This document shows, one piece after another, positions 1 through 11,174 of a DNA stretch of 64,000 bases (positions are counted from its first letter, which is position 1; each line of letters begins with the position of its first letter). Below the pieces are notes generated by a model, which worked only from the letters and a program-made list of their open reading frames with translations, ran no database searches and had not been told where the DNA came from. The stretch is from Dipteris shenzhenensis. Taxonomy: Eukaryota > Polypodiophyta > Polypodiopsida > Gleicheniales. The DNA lies in NCBI GenBank assembly GCA_047967505.1, contig CM106539.1. One strand, written 5' to 3'. The position numbers were made by a program, and so were the translations under genes.

Positions 1-570
1 TCAGTGGACAACTTAGGGGGAGATTCCTTTTCGTTTGCAGTCCAGTATTTGAACAGTCTTGATCTTGGTGGTGGATATCCCCCGCATCGGTTGGTTTTGA
101 AAAGAAATGCTCCTATAATTTTGTTGCGTGATTTGAATCCTCGCCAGGGTTTGTGCAATGGGACACGGTTGATATGCAAAGAGTTTCACACAAAAGTGTT
201 AGAAGCTGAAATCATTACTGGTAACAATGCTGGTGATAGAACGTTTATTCCAAGGATAACATTCATTTCGACCAATGTTAAACTTCCATTCAACATGAGG
301 AGATGGCAATTTCCTATCCGATTGGCATTTGGCATGACAATCAATAAGTCACAGGGCCAAACATTGTCAGTTTTGGGACTGTACTTGGCGACACCGGTAT
401 TCAGTCATGGCCAATTATATGTGGCATTTTCACGTATCCGAGCATCAAACGCTGTTAAGGTTTTCATTTCACAGAGTGCGTCTGATGCCAGGGGTGAGGA
501 GATGGATAATACTTCTACCACAAATGTTGTGTACAAGGAAATTTTGCAATTGGCAACAGCAAGAGCCTAG
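1..570 (+). CDS. Helitron PIF1-like helicase, C-terminal part (5' end outside window)
   Basis: The frame is open from base 1 to a TAG at 568-570 and encodes the last 189 or so residues of a PIF1/RecD-type DNA helicase of the Helitron class. The late helicase motifs are visible: GMTINKSQGQTL near residues 109-120 (motif V region) and HGQLYVAFSRI near 136-147 (motif VI with its arginine). The LNPRQGLCNGTRL stretch is typical of plant Helitron helicases. In the family this domain unwinds DNA during rolling-circle transposition, next to a Rep nuclease domain that would lie upstream of the window. The fragment has no internal stop. Two further decayed copies of the same region follow at about 2.1 and 3.1 kb. 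I am sure of the family; whether the full gene is intact cannot be seen. Confidence 0.88.
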   Translation, partial: SVDNLGGDSFSFAVQYLNSLDLGGGYPPHRLVLKRNAPIILLRDLNPRQGLCNGTRLICKEFHTKVLEAEIITGNNAGDRTFIPRITFISTNVKLPFNMRRWQFPIRLAFGMTINKSQGQTLSVLGLYLATPVFSHGQLYVAFSRIRASNAVKVFISQSASDARGEEMDNTSTTNVVYKEILQLATARA

Positions 571-890
571 GAGTATGATGACATTGCTCTTTCAAGCCCT
601 TCTTAGACTTTCTTGGGTGGAAAATCTTCATTTCGGTAATCTTTGTATAGCTTTTTTTAAGTTCTTTCAGTATTCCAACTATGATAGGTCTTTGGGAATG
701 TTGGCTATTTATACAAAGATGAAGTGAGACGTAATATTTCATGACTTTGTCCTTGATAATGTTTGGATTTCATTTTTAATTTGAGTTATGGTTTTGCAAT
801 ACACTACAGGCTATTTTCTCTTCAAAGCCTATTGTTTTTTTCCAGTATATGTAGATTGACACGTGCATTCTTTTTTTGCAATGTGATAGG
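571..890 (+). other. 3' flank of the helicase; no gene seen
   Basis: AT-rich sequence after the helicase stop. The first 90 bases are repeated at about 3475-3556, after the third helicase copy, so this is probably the helicase 3' untranslated region. A splice acceptor-like TAG at 887-889 stands immediately before the next gene's ATG, so that gene could have a further 5' exon here. Confidence 0.5.
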
Positions 891-1653
891 ATGTCTAGGC
901 AATTCACATTTGTCACCGAAACAAGAGCACAGGTGCAAGGTACATAGTTGCTTGACAACCACGTTTTATGTTGACACGTTTAATAGTATAGTCACTCACT
1001 TTTAGAAAATTGTAGATCCTGCGGCTGGGGATCTCTAGAGAGCGCACAACTGTTGTTGGATTTGCTTGAGCTGGAGAGCTACCTTGGGTAAGAACTGTGT
1101 GCATTGTTTAATGCTTTATTTTTGTTAAAACAAAAGTCTTTTTGGATTATATTTGAGTGAGAAAACATGCTATTGTTTGTCTTTTAGGACTGTTGCTGAT
1201 TCAGGGTTTCTAATGAATCTCCACGTCCACAATCCTTTCGATGGACGAGTCCATTTGGGATATTACGCTGTCCTGGCTTGCCGGCTTCATAGGGATGATG
1301 GACCACAGACCATCACTGTTCGTTGGCTGGGATACTATGAATGTGTGTGGACACGAATTTTCTATCGAGGGCAAAATGGAGACTACACGTACACCTTTGC
1401 CAGCATTGTTGACAGCCCTTTGCGTCTGAGTAAGTACTCTAAAGAATGAGTTGGGTTTTACCAACATACATGTATAAAAGTTTTATGGCTCAATAATTAT
1501 AGTTTCTAAGTTGTCTTTCTATGTGATGCTGGTCCAGATACGATTGTTGGTACTCCGTTGTATGTTCGTAGTCGTGGTGGACGTGGTGGACGTAGACTGA
1601 ATGGCCGTCGCAGGCTTTTCCCTGCAGTACATGGCCGCAGACTTTTCCCTTAG
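891..1653 (+). CDS. Four-exon gene of unknown function carried in the Helitron region
   Basis: Proposed join: 891-939, 1006-1087, 1188-1429, 1538-1653. All three introns start GT and end AG, the donors at 1088 and 1430 read GTAAGA and GTAAGT, and phases 1, 2 and 1 match across every junction. The result is 163 codons including the TAG at 1651-1653. The product starts MSRQFTFVTETRAQVQ, has a leucine-rich helix (LESAQLLLDLLELESYL), a central tryptophan- and tyrosine-rich segment (VRWLGYYECVWTRIFYRGQ) and an arginine/glycine-rich tail (RSRGGRGGRR). I do not recognise a family. It could be a host gene captured by the Helitron or an accessory Helitron gene. A broken second copy lies at 2264-2765, which supports the exon structure because all four exons are recognisable there. 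The start codon is the least certain part. Confidence 0.55.
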
Positions 1654-2040
1654 GGATGTTTGTGTGTGTATTGTAGATTTTGTATGTTCAGTTATGACTT
1701 TATTTTGCGGCTATGTATTTGGATATATCAGTCAGTTCTTTGATGTAGCTATTGCATGTTCAGACATGTGACTGCACTTTTGGATGTGATATTTTGAAGT
1801 ACTCTGTCTTACAGAATTTTTTTTTTGGACATGGTGGATGTGGAGTACATGGCTGACGCAAGCTTTTCCCTATAGTACATGGCCGCAGTCTTTTCCCTTT
1901 AGGGATGTTTGTGTGTCTATTGTAGATTTTGTATGTTCAGTTATGACATTGTATGTGGATGTGTATTTGGACATATTAATGAGTTCTCTGATTTCACTTT
2001 CGGATGTAATATTTTGAAGTACTATGTCGTAGACATTTTT

Positions 2041-2135
2041 TTTGGTTAGAATATGTTGCTGGTTTCAGACATTTTAGCATCTTGAGACCCGGCAGGGCGG
2101 GTCGCTAGCCCATCGTAGACGGGTCAGGTTACTCG
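2041..2135 (+). repeat. Double-hairpin unit, copy 1 (possible Helitron-type terminus)
   Basis: A perfect stem GACCCG/CGGGTC (2086-2091 with 2098-2103) is followed at once by a second stem CCCATC/GACGGG (one mismatch) around a GTA loop at 2109-2123. The 95-bp block is repeated at 3588-3684. Both copies stop being alike right after TTACTCG. Tandem hairpins near a shared end are typical of Helitron 3' ends, but the expected CTRR end is not present. Confidence 0.5.
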
Positions 2136-2263
2136 AAAAAGTTTCACACGAAAGTGTTAGAAGCTAAAATCATTATTGGTACCAATGCTGGTGATAGAAC
2201 GTTTATTCGAAGGATAACATTCATTCCGACCAACCTTAAACTTCCATTCGACATGAGGAGATG
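2136..2263 (+). pseudogene. Helicase fragment, second copy
   Basis: About 128 bp matching bases 183-310 of the helicase gene, running from the AGTTTCACA segment to GAGGAGATG. It is joined on its left to the hairpin unit and on its right directly to exon 1 of the duplicated unknown gene, so it is a rearrangement product and not a working exon. Confidence 0.75.
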
Positions 2264-2765
2264 ACAAGAGCACAGGTGCAAGGTACATAGTTGCTTGACA
2301 ACCACGTTTTATGTTGACATGTTTAATAGTATAGTCACTCACTTTTAGAAAATTGCAAATCGTATGGGCTGGGGATCTCTGGAGAGTGCGCAACTGTTGT
2401 TGGATTTGCTTGAGCTGGAGAGCTACCTTGGGTAAGAATCGTGTACATTGTTTGTTGCTTTATTTTTTTGTTAAAATAAAAGGTTTTTTTTCGATTATAT
2501 GTGAGTGGGAAAACATGCTATTGTTTATCTTTTAGGACTGTTCCTGATTTAGGGTTTCTAATGAATCTCCACATCCACAATCCATATGGGATATTACGCT
2601 GTCCTAGATTGCCGGCTCAATAATTATAGTTCCCAATTTATCTTTCTGTGTGATGCTAGCCCATATACGAATGTTGGTACCCCGTTGTATTTTCATAACT
2701 GCGGTGGATGTGGCGAACGTCGCAGGCCTTTCCGTGTAACACATGGTCGTAGACTTTTCCCTTAG
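2264..2765 (+). pseudogene. Broken second copy of the four-exon gene
   Basis: Matches to exon 1 (2264-2280), exon 2 (from about 2348, with the same donor after CTTGG), the start of exon 3 (2537-2615) and exon 4 (about 2675-2765) occur in order. Most of exon 3 and its donor are deleted: sequence jumps from the ATTACGCTGTCC region to the intron-3 sequence near 2612. Exon 3 also has an in-frame stop soon after its start. The copy cannot encode the full protein. Confidence 0.75.
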
Positions 2766-3069
2766 GGATGTTTGTGTGTCTGTTGTAGATTTTGTATGTT
2801 CAGTTATGACTTTATTTGCGGCTGTGTATTTGGATATATCAATCAGTTGTTTGATGTAGCTATTGCATGTTCATACATGTGATTGCACTTTTGGATGTGA
2901 TATTTTTGAAGTACTCTGTCATAGATAAATTTTTTTTTGGACATGGCGGATGTGGAGCACATGGTCGGCGCAGGCTTTTTCCCTATAGTACATGGCCGCA
3001 GACTTTTTCCCTTTTAGGTGTCTATTTTAGATTTTATATGTTCAATTATGACTGTGTTTGCGGATGTGT

Positions 3070-3556
3070 ATTTGGAAAGAGTTTCACAGAAAGTGTTAGA
3101 AGCTGAAAAAACGGGTACCAATGCTGGTGATAGAACGTTTATTGGAAGAATAACATTCATTTCAACCAACCTTAAACTCCCATTCGACATGAGGAGATGG
3201 CAATTTCCTATCCGATTTGGCATTTTGCATGACAATCAATAAGCCACAGGGCCAAACATTGTTTGTTTTTGGGGCTATACTTGGTGACACTGGTATTCAA
3301 TCATGGCCAACTATACGTGGCATTTTCACATATCCGAGCATCAAACACTGTTACCTAAGGTTTTCATTTTGCAGAGCGCATCTAATGCTAGGGGCGAGGA
3401 GATGGATAATACTTCTACCACAAATGTTGTGTACAAGGAAGTTTTGCAATTGGCAACAGCAAGAGCCTAGGAGTATGACATTACTCTTTCAAACCCTCTT
3501 GAGGCTTTCTTGGGTGGGAAATCTTCATTTCAGTAATCTTTGTATAGGTTTTTTTA
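3070..3556 (+). pseudogene. Helicase fragment, third copy
   Basis: This copy covers the last 130 or so codons of the helicase and its 3' flank. It has frameshifts: GGCAATTTCCTATCCG continues with an extra T, so the IRLAFGMTINK motif is out of frame, and an insertion occurs before the KVFIS region. The order of parts is otherwise as in 183-650. It ends in the second hairpin unit. Confidence 0.8.
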
Positions 3557-3587
3557 AATATTTTGAAGTACTATGTCGTAGACTTTT

Positions 3588-3684
3588 TTTTTGGTTAGAA
3601 TATGTTGCTGGTTTCAGACATTTTAGCATCTTGAGACCCGGCGGAGCGGGTCGCTAGCCCGTCGTAGACGGGTCAGGTTACTCG
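3588..3684 (+). repeat. Double-hairpin unit, copy 2
   Basis: Same block as at 2041-2135. Both stems are perfect here: GACCCG/CGGGTC (3635-3640 with 3647-3652) and CCCGTC/GACGGG around GTA (3658-3672). Similarity with copy 1 ends at 3684. This may be the outer 3' end of the Helitron-like insertion. Confidence 0.55.
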
Positions 3685-4321
3685 TAGTTCTTAACACTTG
3701 AATCCACGAATCAAGACTTGGGGTGGAAATTGTAGTAAGCGTGAAGGGAAAGCAAGGGACCTGGAGTTGGAAAGCTTTGAAAGGCGACATCCTGCCGGCG
3801 TAATTGTGAGCTGAAGCAAGGAAGGATTTGGTGGGCGGGTGGGTTTTGAAAGCCTACGTGGGACTCCTCTCACAGAAATCGCCAGCTTCAAGACACGTAC
3901 TCGTAGTTTCGATTGTTTCGACCATATTAGCAATGCCTTCAATTGGAAATTCTTAGCTCTTTGCTCGGTCTTCTCTCCACACCTCACAGAGTTACCCACG
4001 TTTTATCCAGCCCTCGTCCAGTCGTTGTTCACCTTACTTCCGTTCCCTCGGGCATTGCATATCTTAGGCCGCCGTATTTGCTTCAAAATTATCGCCCCGT
4101 TTAGTTCCCACCTGTGCAGCGAATTTCAGCTTATATAGCTTGCCTTGCTGGGGCCAGGCCTGCTCAATGAAGCTGCACCGTATCGTCTCCATCTCTTTTC
4201 TGCAGTTGAAGCCAACAAACTGCAACCTCAAGTCTTAGTTCTATAGCTCGTGCACCTGTAGAGCCACCGAAGTTTTAACTTGCGCACCTTCTGCGAGCTC
4301 AAGGCACCTCTCCTTTGAAAG
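3685..4321 (+). promoter_or_regulatory. 5' flank of the small host gene
   Basis: About 640 bp between the Helitron-like end and the start codon of the three-exon host gene. It is more GC-rich than the surrounding transposon DNA. It should contain the promoter and 5' leader, but no TATA box or start site stands out. Confidence 0.4.
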
Positions 4322-4941
4322 ATGGGTTCGCTTATGGCGGGGTGGGACTCTCCTATGCTCAACTCCAATAAAGGTGTGTGGGGATCTTAAACCATGCTAT
4401 AGCTGCATTTGCCTCGCTCTTGCAATACCTACTACAAAGATCACTCTCTGGATCTTTCTTTTGCAATCGCAATCGCCAAATCGTATGACCTGTTGTTCTC
4501 TTTACAATATAATGTTTCTACAGAGATCACTAGAGTATGCCGTTACATTCGTAGTAGCTAAGTCGTCTGTGCCGACTTTTGTTTTTAATTTTGCAGATCG
4601 TTTAGGAAGAAATACCTCCTTTACAAGGGAGGAGATCGATAACTTTTGGAAGACGAAGCGCGAGCTGGAAGATGAACACTTTAGGGAAGCTATGGCATTG
4701 GTCAGGCAGATGAAGTTGGAAAAAAACTGGGTGTGAAGTTTTAACCCGGCACTTGTCATTCCATTTGGTCCCTTTTACCCCGATGTGCTTTCTCCTATAC
4801 GTACTGAGATAAAAGAATTTGACCTTGTACGGTTTGCAGGAGTACGGGTACAGCAAAACCACTGAAGATGAGCCAGCGTTCCAGCAGCTTCCTTCTATTG
4901 ACAAGGATTTTGAAGGTCCAACGACTTTCAAAGACTGGTAA
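4322..4941 (+). CDS. Small plant protein with N-terminal SLMAGWDSP motif, three exons
   Basis: Proposed join: 4322-4373, 4597-4730, 4840-4941. Introns begin GTGTGT and GTGTGA and end TTTTGCAG and GTTTGCAG. Phases 1 and 0 are continuous and give 96 codons including TAA (95 residues). The protein starts MGSLMAGWDSP, has a charged helical middle (FTREEIDNFWKTKRELEDEH) and ends FEGPTTFKDW. The SLMAGWDSP start followed by an LT/FT-REEI-xxFW segment is, to my knowledge, typical of a family of small conserved plant proteins of unknown biochemical role, some described as stress- or cold-responsive. No transposon feature lies within it and no stop interrupts it, so I take it as a real host gene. If the second intron is kept, translation ends NWV at 4733-4735. 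Confidence 0.82.
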
Positions 4942-6899
4942 GAAGACTGGCCGATATCATGCTCACTCTTTAGCATTACCCCCTTCACGTAGCTTGTAAA
5001 GCATGAGTATTCTGAGTTGGGATGCTGGTGGCGTTAATTTTGCGAACAGGTGGACTAAAAGCAGTTGGGCTTTCCTGAATGCCCCCGCCCTGAAGGCAAT
5101 GGAACCCACGAAGACAGATTTCTCGTAATTGCCTACGGGCACTCGTGCCCTTGGAATTTCGTACATATGGTGGAGATTTATGCAGTATTTGGTTTTTCTA
5201 CAGCACCGTATTAGACGGGTAGACATACTAGCACACCATATTACTTCCAATGCTAATGAGTGAGAATTGTATCTTGCAAGGGAAAACGTGCTTGGACTGC
5301 TACCTAAAAATGAGTAAACACACGTATAGAGTTTTTGTATACCAAAATCGTACTTTGAAAACATGTAGTACTTTGTAATACCTTGTTAGCAAGTGCCTTA
5401 CCGAGTGAGTTTTGTGATGGGCAGAATTTAATTGAGTTTACCTTAATGGTGGATTATCGACACATCTTCATACCTATGTTGGATCATGTATAAACGGTTA
5501 ATGGGTCTACTATTTTAAAGCGGTTATTTACATGGTTACTAGTTCGGTATGGGTGGGCCATGTGTGAGTGAGAGTTGGAGCTTGGTTCTCCAATTTCCAA
5601 GGGGGACGTGCGGGGATTGCCTCAAAGGATTAGCTTTCATGGTCAATACAAAGTATTTCAAAGATCAAGGGTTCTTGCAAGATTAGCTTTCATGGTCAAT
5701 ACAAAGAATTTCAAAGATCAAGGGTTCTATCTTTTAGAATTCATGGAGAGGAGGTTGGAGAGGCTACTTGTGTGCTTTTGTTAGAGTGGTTCAAGAAGGT
5801 TCATAGATCTCTTATTATAAGGTGGTCATTAGCGTTCCTTCTTTGTAAGATTTGCGTAGTTTCCAATGGTTGTTTTATTGTAGGCTCTTTGAATGTTTGA
5901 GGAGTTGTCCTTTAGACTAAATTTCATTAAAGGATTGAGGCATATTGCATAATACTTGTAGAAAATAGTATTTTATCTTCATTATTGTTGTCGATGGCTC
6001 TCATTTTAATGAAGTTTGTCGTTTAGTGTCAGCCTCCACATCGTTTCCTTCTTCTTGGGTAACCCAACACTTTATTTTGTTTTGTCCCCATGAAATGAGG
6101 TCTCAATGAGGCCCTCACTTCCTTATCACTAACAATCCCATGAGATTTTTAAACCCAAAAATGGGGTTGTATATTTGGAGAAGAGACCATTGTCCCACTC
6201 TCTCATAAAAGAAGCTCTTTAGGCCACTTGCCATTGGGGTGATGAGGCACCTTGAATCTTGCCCCAAGTCGCCATGAGGGTGTGTATAATATCCTGCAAG
6301 TTCGGTGAGAGAGATTGAGAGGCATAAATGGGTTTTTTATTTGAAGCCTTTGTGCATTTGGATCAGCAACTCTGCTAGGCAATAAGATTGGCGATGATCC
6401 CCCAAGCTAAGCCTACAGAATGAGAATGAGGTCTAGCTTGGTACTCCACCTAGGGTGATACATTGAGGGACTCCACATTGGAAATAAATGGCCCTATTTG
6501 AGTGAGCTCTTCATACCAAATTTGAGAACCTAAATATGTTAACCAAACCAAAGACCCCAAAGTGATGATAAACAAGTCCCTCTCATCATTATGCTGACTC
6601 TAGAGTCATCTTCAAAAAAGACCTTACATGCTAAAGGTCTTCCTGTGTGCTCTTTTGGTGAGTATCCACCAGTGTAGGCTTTGAATCTGGATTCTTGAGA
6701 GTTGTTATTGGAGTGGCATCAATCCATTGCCACTCTCCTGATCCTATGGTAGGAGTTGGAGGGGGCATCTTCCATAAATCAAAACACACCATGGATTACC
6801 CATGGCAAGATAAAGGCGAGGATCTATGATCTATGTACCACCAACTAGCATTGAAGGCAACAACTTTGATCATATGCAGAATAGCTTCCTCAATTGGCT
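4942..6899. other. Intergenic stretch, no gene recognised
   Basis: No coding frame with recognisable similarity. The first part should hold the 3' untranslated region of the host gene. A tandem duplication lies at 5628-5729. Toward 6.2-6.9 kb the minus strand may contain more of the decayed LINE, but no motif can be named. Confidence 0.4.
5628..5729. repeat. Tandem duplication, 53-bp period
   Basis: GATTAGCTTTCATGGTCAAT starts at 5628 and again at 5681. The following 30 or so bases also match with few changes. There are only two units. Confidence 0.85.
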
Positions 6900-8010
6900 C
6901 TTGCCCTATCAATCTAGCAGTCTTCAACGCTCACCACCCCGTAAAGGATTATCTCTACGAGATCTCTCCTCACTAGTCCCAAAGGATACAAATTACCTGT
7001 AAAGGAATAGTACCTTAAAGTTGCTTGAGAAGATGCTGTGCCAATGAACTTGTCTATCCGAAAATTGATTTGCCCCTTGAAGCCAGTGAAGAGGTACAAC
7101 TACATCATTTTGTAGAGCACATCTACAAGTGCCTCGTAGGTCATGTGATGATGGCGATCTTGGGTGAGGGCATCTCTTTGAAGACTCCCCAAGCTACAAC
7201 GTTGCCAAGAGAGGAAATGACTCATCACCTCAACTATGCAGAGAAACAAAGCAGGCAAGAAAGAACCCCTAGTCCCACCTTAGTGGACGGATCTAGATAT
7301 CTAAAATCTCCCTACCACTGTGAATAAGTACTTACCCTTTACTTGGCTCTGAGCTAAGTGGTAAAGAGAAGAGATGCACCTAAAATCCACTATTGAGAGA
7401 ATCCCATCATAGAGTTTCCTATAAGAAACTCCACTCTACTATATCATAAGCCTTATCAAAGTCAAGTAGAAGAATAGTCAAGGGGTTGATGACTTGCCTT
7501 GGCCCATTTGATTGCTTCCCAAAATAATACCATTTAAATTCTTTCCAAAATAAGAAATACTATCAAAGATCATCCTGCCTTGTTCAAAGCTTGAGTATTG
7601 TGCAGGAAGAGTCATCTTTCTCATCACGCATCTTCTCCCTTGCTCATCCGCTCCATTGCTCACCCACTCATCTTCACCATGGCTTACGACCTTGGCCAGG
7701 ATTTTGTAGTGGTAGTGCTACTAGTGGGACTTTATAGTAGGTAATGCTAAGAAGGGTAATAGGCCTTTATAGTGGTAGTGCTACTAGTGCGACTTTACAG
7801 TAGGTAATGCTAAGAAGGGTAATAGGCATCCACTGGAAAGTGAGGGTCCTATCCCCACCTTTGAGGATGGGAGTAATTGAGTCCCTATAAGAGGAACCAA
7901 GGCATGAAAGTGTTTTTTTGAATAAGTGACTGGTTGCTCCAATGGAATCCCAATTAGTAATGGTAAAAGAAGGAGTGATACTATCATCACTTGGGCACGG
8001 CACTTTTGCC
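6900..8010 (-). pseudogene. Decayed L1-type LINE, reverse transcriptase region
   Basis: On the minus strand, ITPILKGGDRTLTFQWMPI (near 7900-7840) matches the start of the plant L1 reverse transcriptase (pKg...l..wRPIsL...Y). About 400 bp further, near 7485-7420, comes LLLDFDKAYDIVEWSFL, the classic LDFDKAYDRVEW block. Below 7330 there is a weak match to the RSVxQG segment. Many stops and frameshifts break the frame, so the element is dead. A 63-bp tandem duplication lies inside it at 7703-7828. No poly-A tail or target duplication could be located, so the ends are unknown. The first endonuclease/ORF1 part would lie at higher coordinates. Confidence 0.75.
7703..7828 (-). repeat. 63-bp tandem duplication inside the LINE
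   Basis: Two adjacent 63-bp units (7703-7765 and 7766-7828) that encode PITLLSITYxKV..VALPL twice on the minus strand. The length is a multiple of three, so it did not shift the frame. Confidence 0.85.
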
Positions 8011-10792
8011 TTTGGTAAAGCAAATAAGTGACATCTTGATCTCCGTTAGGAAGAGGGAATTCAAGTGTGTCCTCCTCTTTATGTGATAGGCTAGGCATGT
8101 GCCCCAAACTTTGAGCCAAACTCTAGATTTGGTTGGCATGGAGGGGTTAGTTGAATAGAGAGAGGACTAGAAGTTATTTTCAATTTGTTTGATTATAAGG
8201 GGGAGTTAGTTTCAATTTGTTTGACTATAAGTGGCTAAAGAACTTTGTGTGATCTTATAGCTATTTGATGTCCTCCTTGCTATGTTGCTCTCCCATGATG
8301 TAGAAGAAGTAACCATTGCATCTTCCCTTGATCTAACTCCAAAAATCCTCTCAAGCATGGTATGGTACTCTAATCTCCAAGAAAGAAGATGTTGCAACTC
8401 TGCTAGAGTCAGCCTCACGAACCCACACATCTAAAGAGATCTCATGCTCCCTTTGAATTCTTGGTGTGAAACAACCCCCTCGAGTCTCTCTTAGATAATA
8501 AGTATCAAAGTTGGCATCATTGATATAAAAGCTCATCCTTAGACAAACCGTCTCCACCTCTTATCCTGAAGATGATTTCTTCCCAGGAATTTCTCTTAGA
8601 AGGGAGGGTATGAGGAGGATACCACCCTTCTTTCTTCCCCTCTTATCAACAGGCTTCATGACCGTATCGTAGTCCTGGCCCTACTATCTAGGAATCAATA
8701 TATGGTATCCATCTATAGATCACCTGTCTAAATACAAAGCAATCCCTTATCCGCTTTGAGTGCATAAATTTAAGCAATCCAATTTTAGAGCCCACCAAGA
8801 AAACCATAGAACCTTGGCTACAATCAAGTTCCTGAACCTCTTTAAGGGTTGCAAAGTAGCTCAAGGAAGTAGGAATGTGGGGAGGGGTGTCACATGTGGG
8901 AGCATGGAGGGGAAAGGGTGTTTGTGATCTTACCACACTCTCCAAACTTGAGCCTAATGATAGGAAGGATGAGGAGGTGCAGGATGGGTAGGACGAGGTA
9001 CCTGTGAGAGGGGCCTATCCTAGCATCTCTTGGTGCCTTTGGTCCTCTTGGAGTAACCATATGCAATGTGTTGGAACTACCTACAAATATGGCATTGATT
9101 TTGGTAACCGGTAACCTCCATTATGTGCCCATAAGGGGTCCACCAGGTGTGTAGAGAAACACATGATCAGCTAGAATGTCAGATCCCTAAGTCAAGACTC
9201 AAACTCTCTGTGCACCATCTCCCTATAACCCTATAAGCTGGGAACTTCTACTATACACAAATGACAGTAGTCAGTTGGGGAATCTCTAGGACGTACCCAA
9301 ATGTTTTTTGAATAGTGTCTAGGAGCTTGAAATACACATTAAGAAGGCTAAGGAACCAAATGGTGAGAATGGAGTATTTTTTATCATTGAGAGCTCGATC
9401 AAAATGAAGGCGATATACATAAATTCCTTTCTACCTCTCCCAATGGGGGGCGACTCAGTGTAAGAGTAGATGTGGCAACCTTTGGGGCACCAAATTCAAC
9501 AAAACGAAGCCCTTTCCAAGTAATGTGATGTCTCTGAGGTGAGACACTTGATTTGAAGGAAGCACTGTGAGGTACCAATCTTGAACTTGGCTTTTAGAAG
9601 GTTAAGAGCCAAATGGTGAGAATGGCATATTTTTAATAATTGAGAACTAGATCAAAATGAAGGTGATAAGGATACATAAGTGCCTTTCTACCTCTCCAAA
9701 TGGGGAGGGGACTAAGAGGAAGAATAGATGTGGCATACTTTGGGGCATCAAAGCCAACACAAAGATTCCCTACTGTAGTAATATGATGTCTTTGAGATGA
9801 GACACTTGACGCAAAGGAAGTGCTTTGAGGTATCAATATTGAATATGGCTTCTTAAAGGTTAAGAGCCAAACATTCTATGTACCAAAGTGTATTTGTGCT
9901 CTGTATTGATGTGCTTTTGGAGTTCCCCAAGATCTTTTGTATAGAGGTGGAAGGGTACCATCTAATGCCATTACGTTAGTTTGGGATGGAAGGGGACCAT
10001 ATGATGTGATTAGTTTAGTTTGGGATGGAAGGGCTAGCTCAAATCTCTATTAGGATATTTGACTTTTATAGGCTAGCTAAGTAGTTGGAGTAAACATAAG
10101 TGAGTGTAAGATTTCATGTGAGAAGACCCTTTGAAATCCAATCTATGGTCGATTTTTCCAAGCCCCCAACATATCTTCAATGGGTCTACTCCTCCACAAA
10201 GCCATATCTTCTACATTGAGACCCCTTATTAAATCTACAAATTGAACTTATATTTGATTTCCCAAACCTTTCCAAGTGTCATGTACTTGAATCGGCCAAT
10301 TTAAGTTAATTTCCAAAGGCATTTCAAAGCATATGTCGAGGGGACTTCTAAGTCAAGTTTTGAGCCAAGAGTACTACTTTTCAAGCAATAAAAGGTTTCC
10401 CAAGGCTTGAAATTTTTTGAGGATGTTGGCATCACCCAAAATTGCACACATGGACAATTTCCATTTTCTAGACTTCTTCAAGTTTTCCAAGTGGTTCATA
10501 GCCATCAAATCGAGAAAATGCTCATTTTGGCCATTCATCTAGGAAGAACATAATAGAGTTTTGCATCTAGTTTTAGATCAAATAAATGGTTGATTTGATC
10601 AATAATTGAAAAGTCAAGTTTCCTAAAGTTTCTTGCTTCATCTTGAAATTGAATACCTTGTCAATTTTAGCCTCCATAACTAAATGAAGAATCATGGAAT
10701 CATCCAATGATATCAATAGAGGGAGAATTCATCCCATGAGTTTTTTAACCTTATGAGAATCTAAAGCTCTTATTGTCTTTTCATCCTCACAA
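8011..10792 (-). other. Probable upstream part of the LINE, highly decayed
   Basis: No intact gene. Minus-strand frames of up to 90 residues occur but carry no motif I can name. The position upstream of the reverse transcriptase suggests the remains of LINE ORF1 and endonuclease. A tandem duplication is present at 9346-9857. From about 9900 to the Copia insertion I see nothing of note. Confidence 0.35.
9346..9857. repeat. Tandem duplication, about 255-bp period
   Basis: GGTTAAGAGCCAAATGGTGA-type sequence begins at 9346, 9600 and, as a short third start, 9858. The two full units (254 and 258 bp) have clearly diverged, so the duplication is old. Confidence 0.85.
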
Positions 10793-11160
10793 TGTGGAGA
10801 TATCAAGCTCCACTCGTGATATGCCAGGGTGACCGTTGTGCATTTATGTCACCGACTTGTTAGCTGCAGATGCGGTTGGTACACCGCCCATGAATAATAG
10901 CTGGATGAATAATAGCTGGATGATAGCTATCTTTATGTACTCTAGTTAGTGGCTCACTTAGTATGCCACCTTAGTTAGTTGAGTTTGGTTTGAGACCCAC
11001 ATATAGGGTTCACCTATTCTTTTGTACTTAGAGTTCTTTTGGCTTTCACAACTAAGAAGAGGAAAACTGTTTTTAGCCTCCACCTTCATGTATATTCCCC
11101 CATTATGTATGTGAGAAAGCTGCAAGTGAGACTCCTTCCTTCTCTCCCACTCTCTTCACA
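10793..11160 (+). repeat. Copia 5' LTR
   Basis: 368 bp, starts TGTGGAGATATC and ends CTCTCTTCACA. It has a 14-bp tandem duplication (TGAATAATAGCTGGA twice, near 10888-10920) that the 3' LTR lacks. Confidence 0.95.
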
Positions 11161-11174
11161 TGGTATCAGAGCTC
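11161..11174 (+). other. Copia primer binding site
   Basis: TGGTATCAGAGC begins immediately after the 5' LTR. It is complementary to the 3' end of initiator methionine tRNA, the usual primer of plant Copia elements. Confidence 0.93.

Larger units (their letters stand above)
1600..3030 (+). repeat. Tail repeats derived from the last exon and its 3' flank
   Basis: A block reading roughly CATGGCCGCAGACTTTTCCC, then GATGTTTGTGTGTCTATTG, then TTTTGTATGTTCAGTTATGAC occurs near 1630-1700, 1870-1945, 2735-2820 and 2990-3060. The copies sit at the end of exon 4 of the unknown gene and in its flank, so the 3' end of the unit was amplified several times in direct orientation. Confidence 0.7.
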
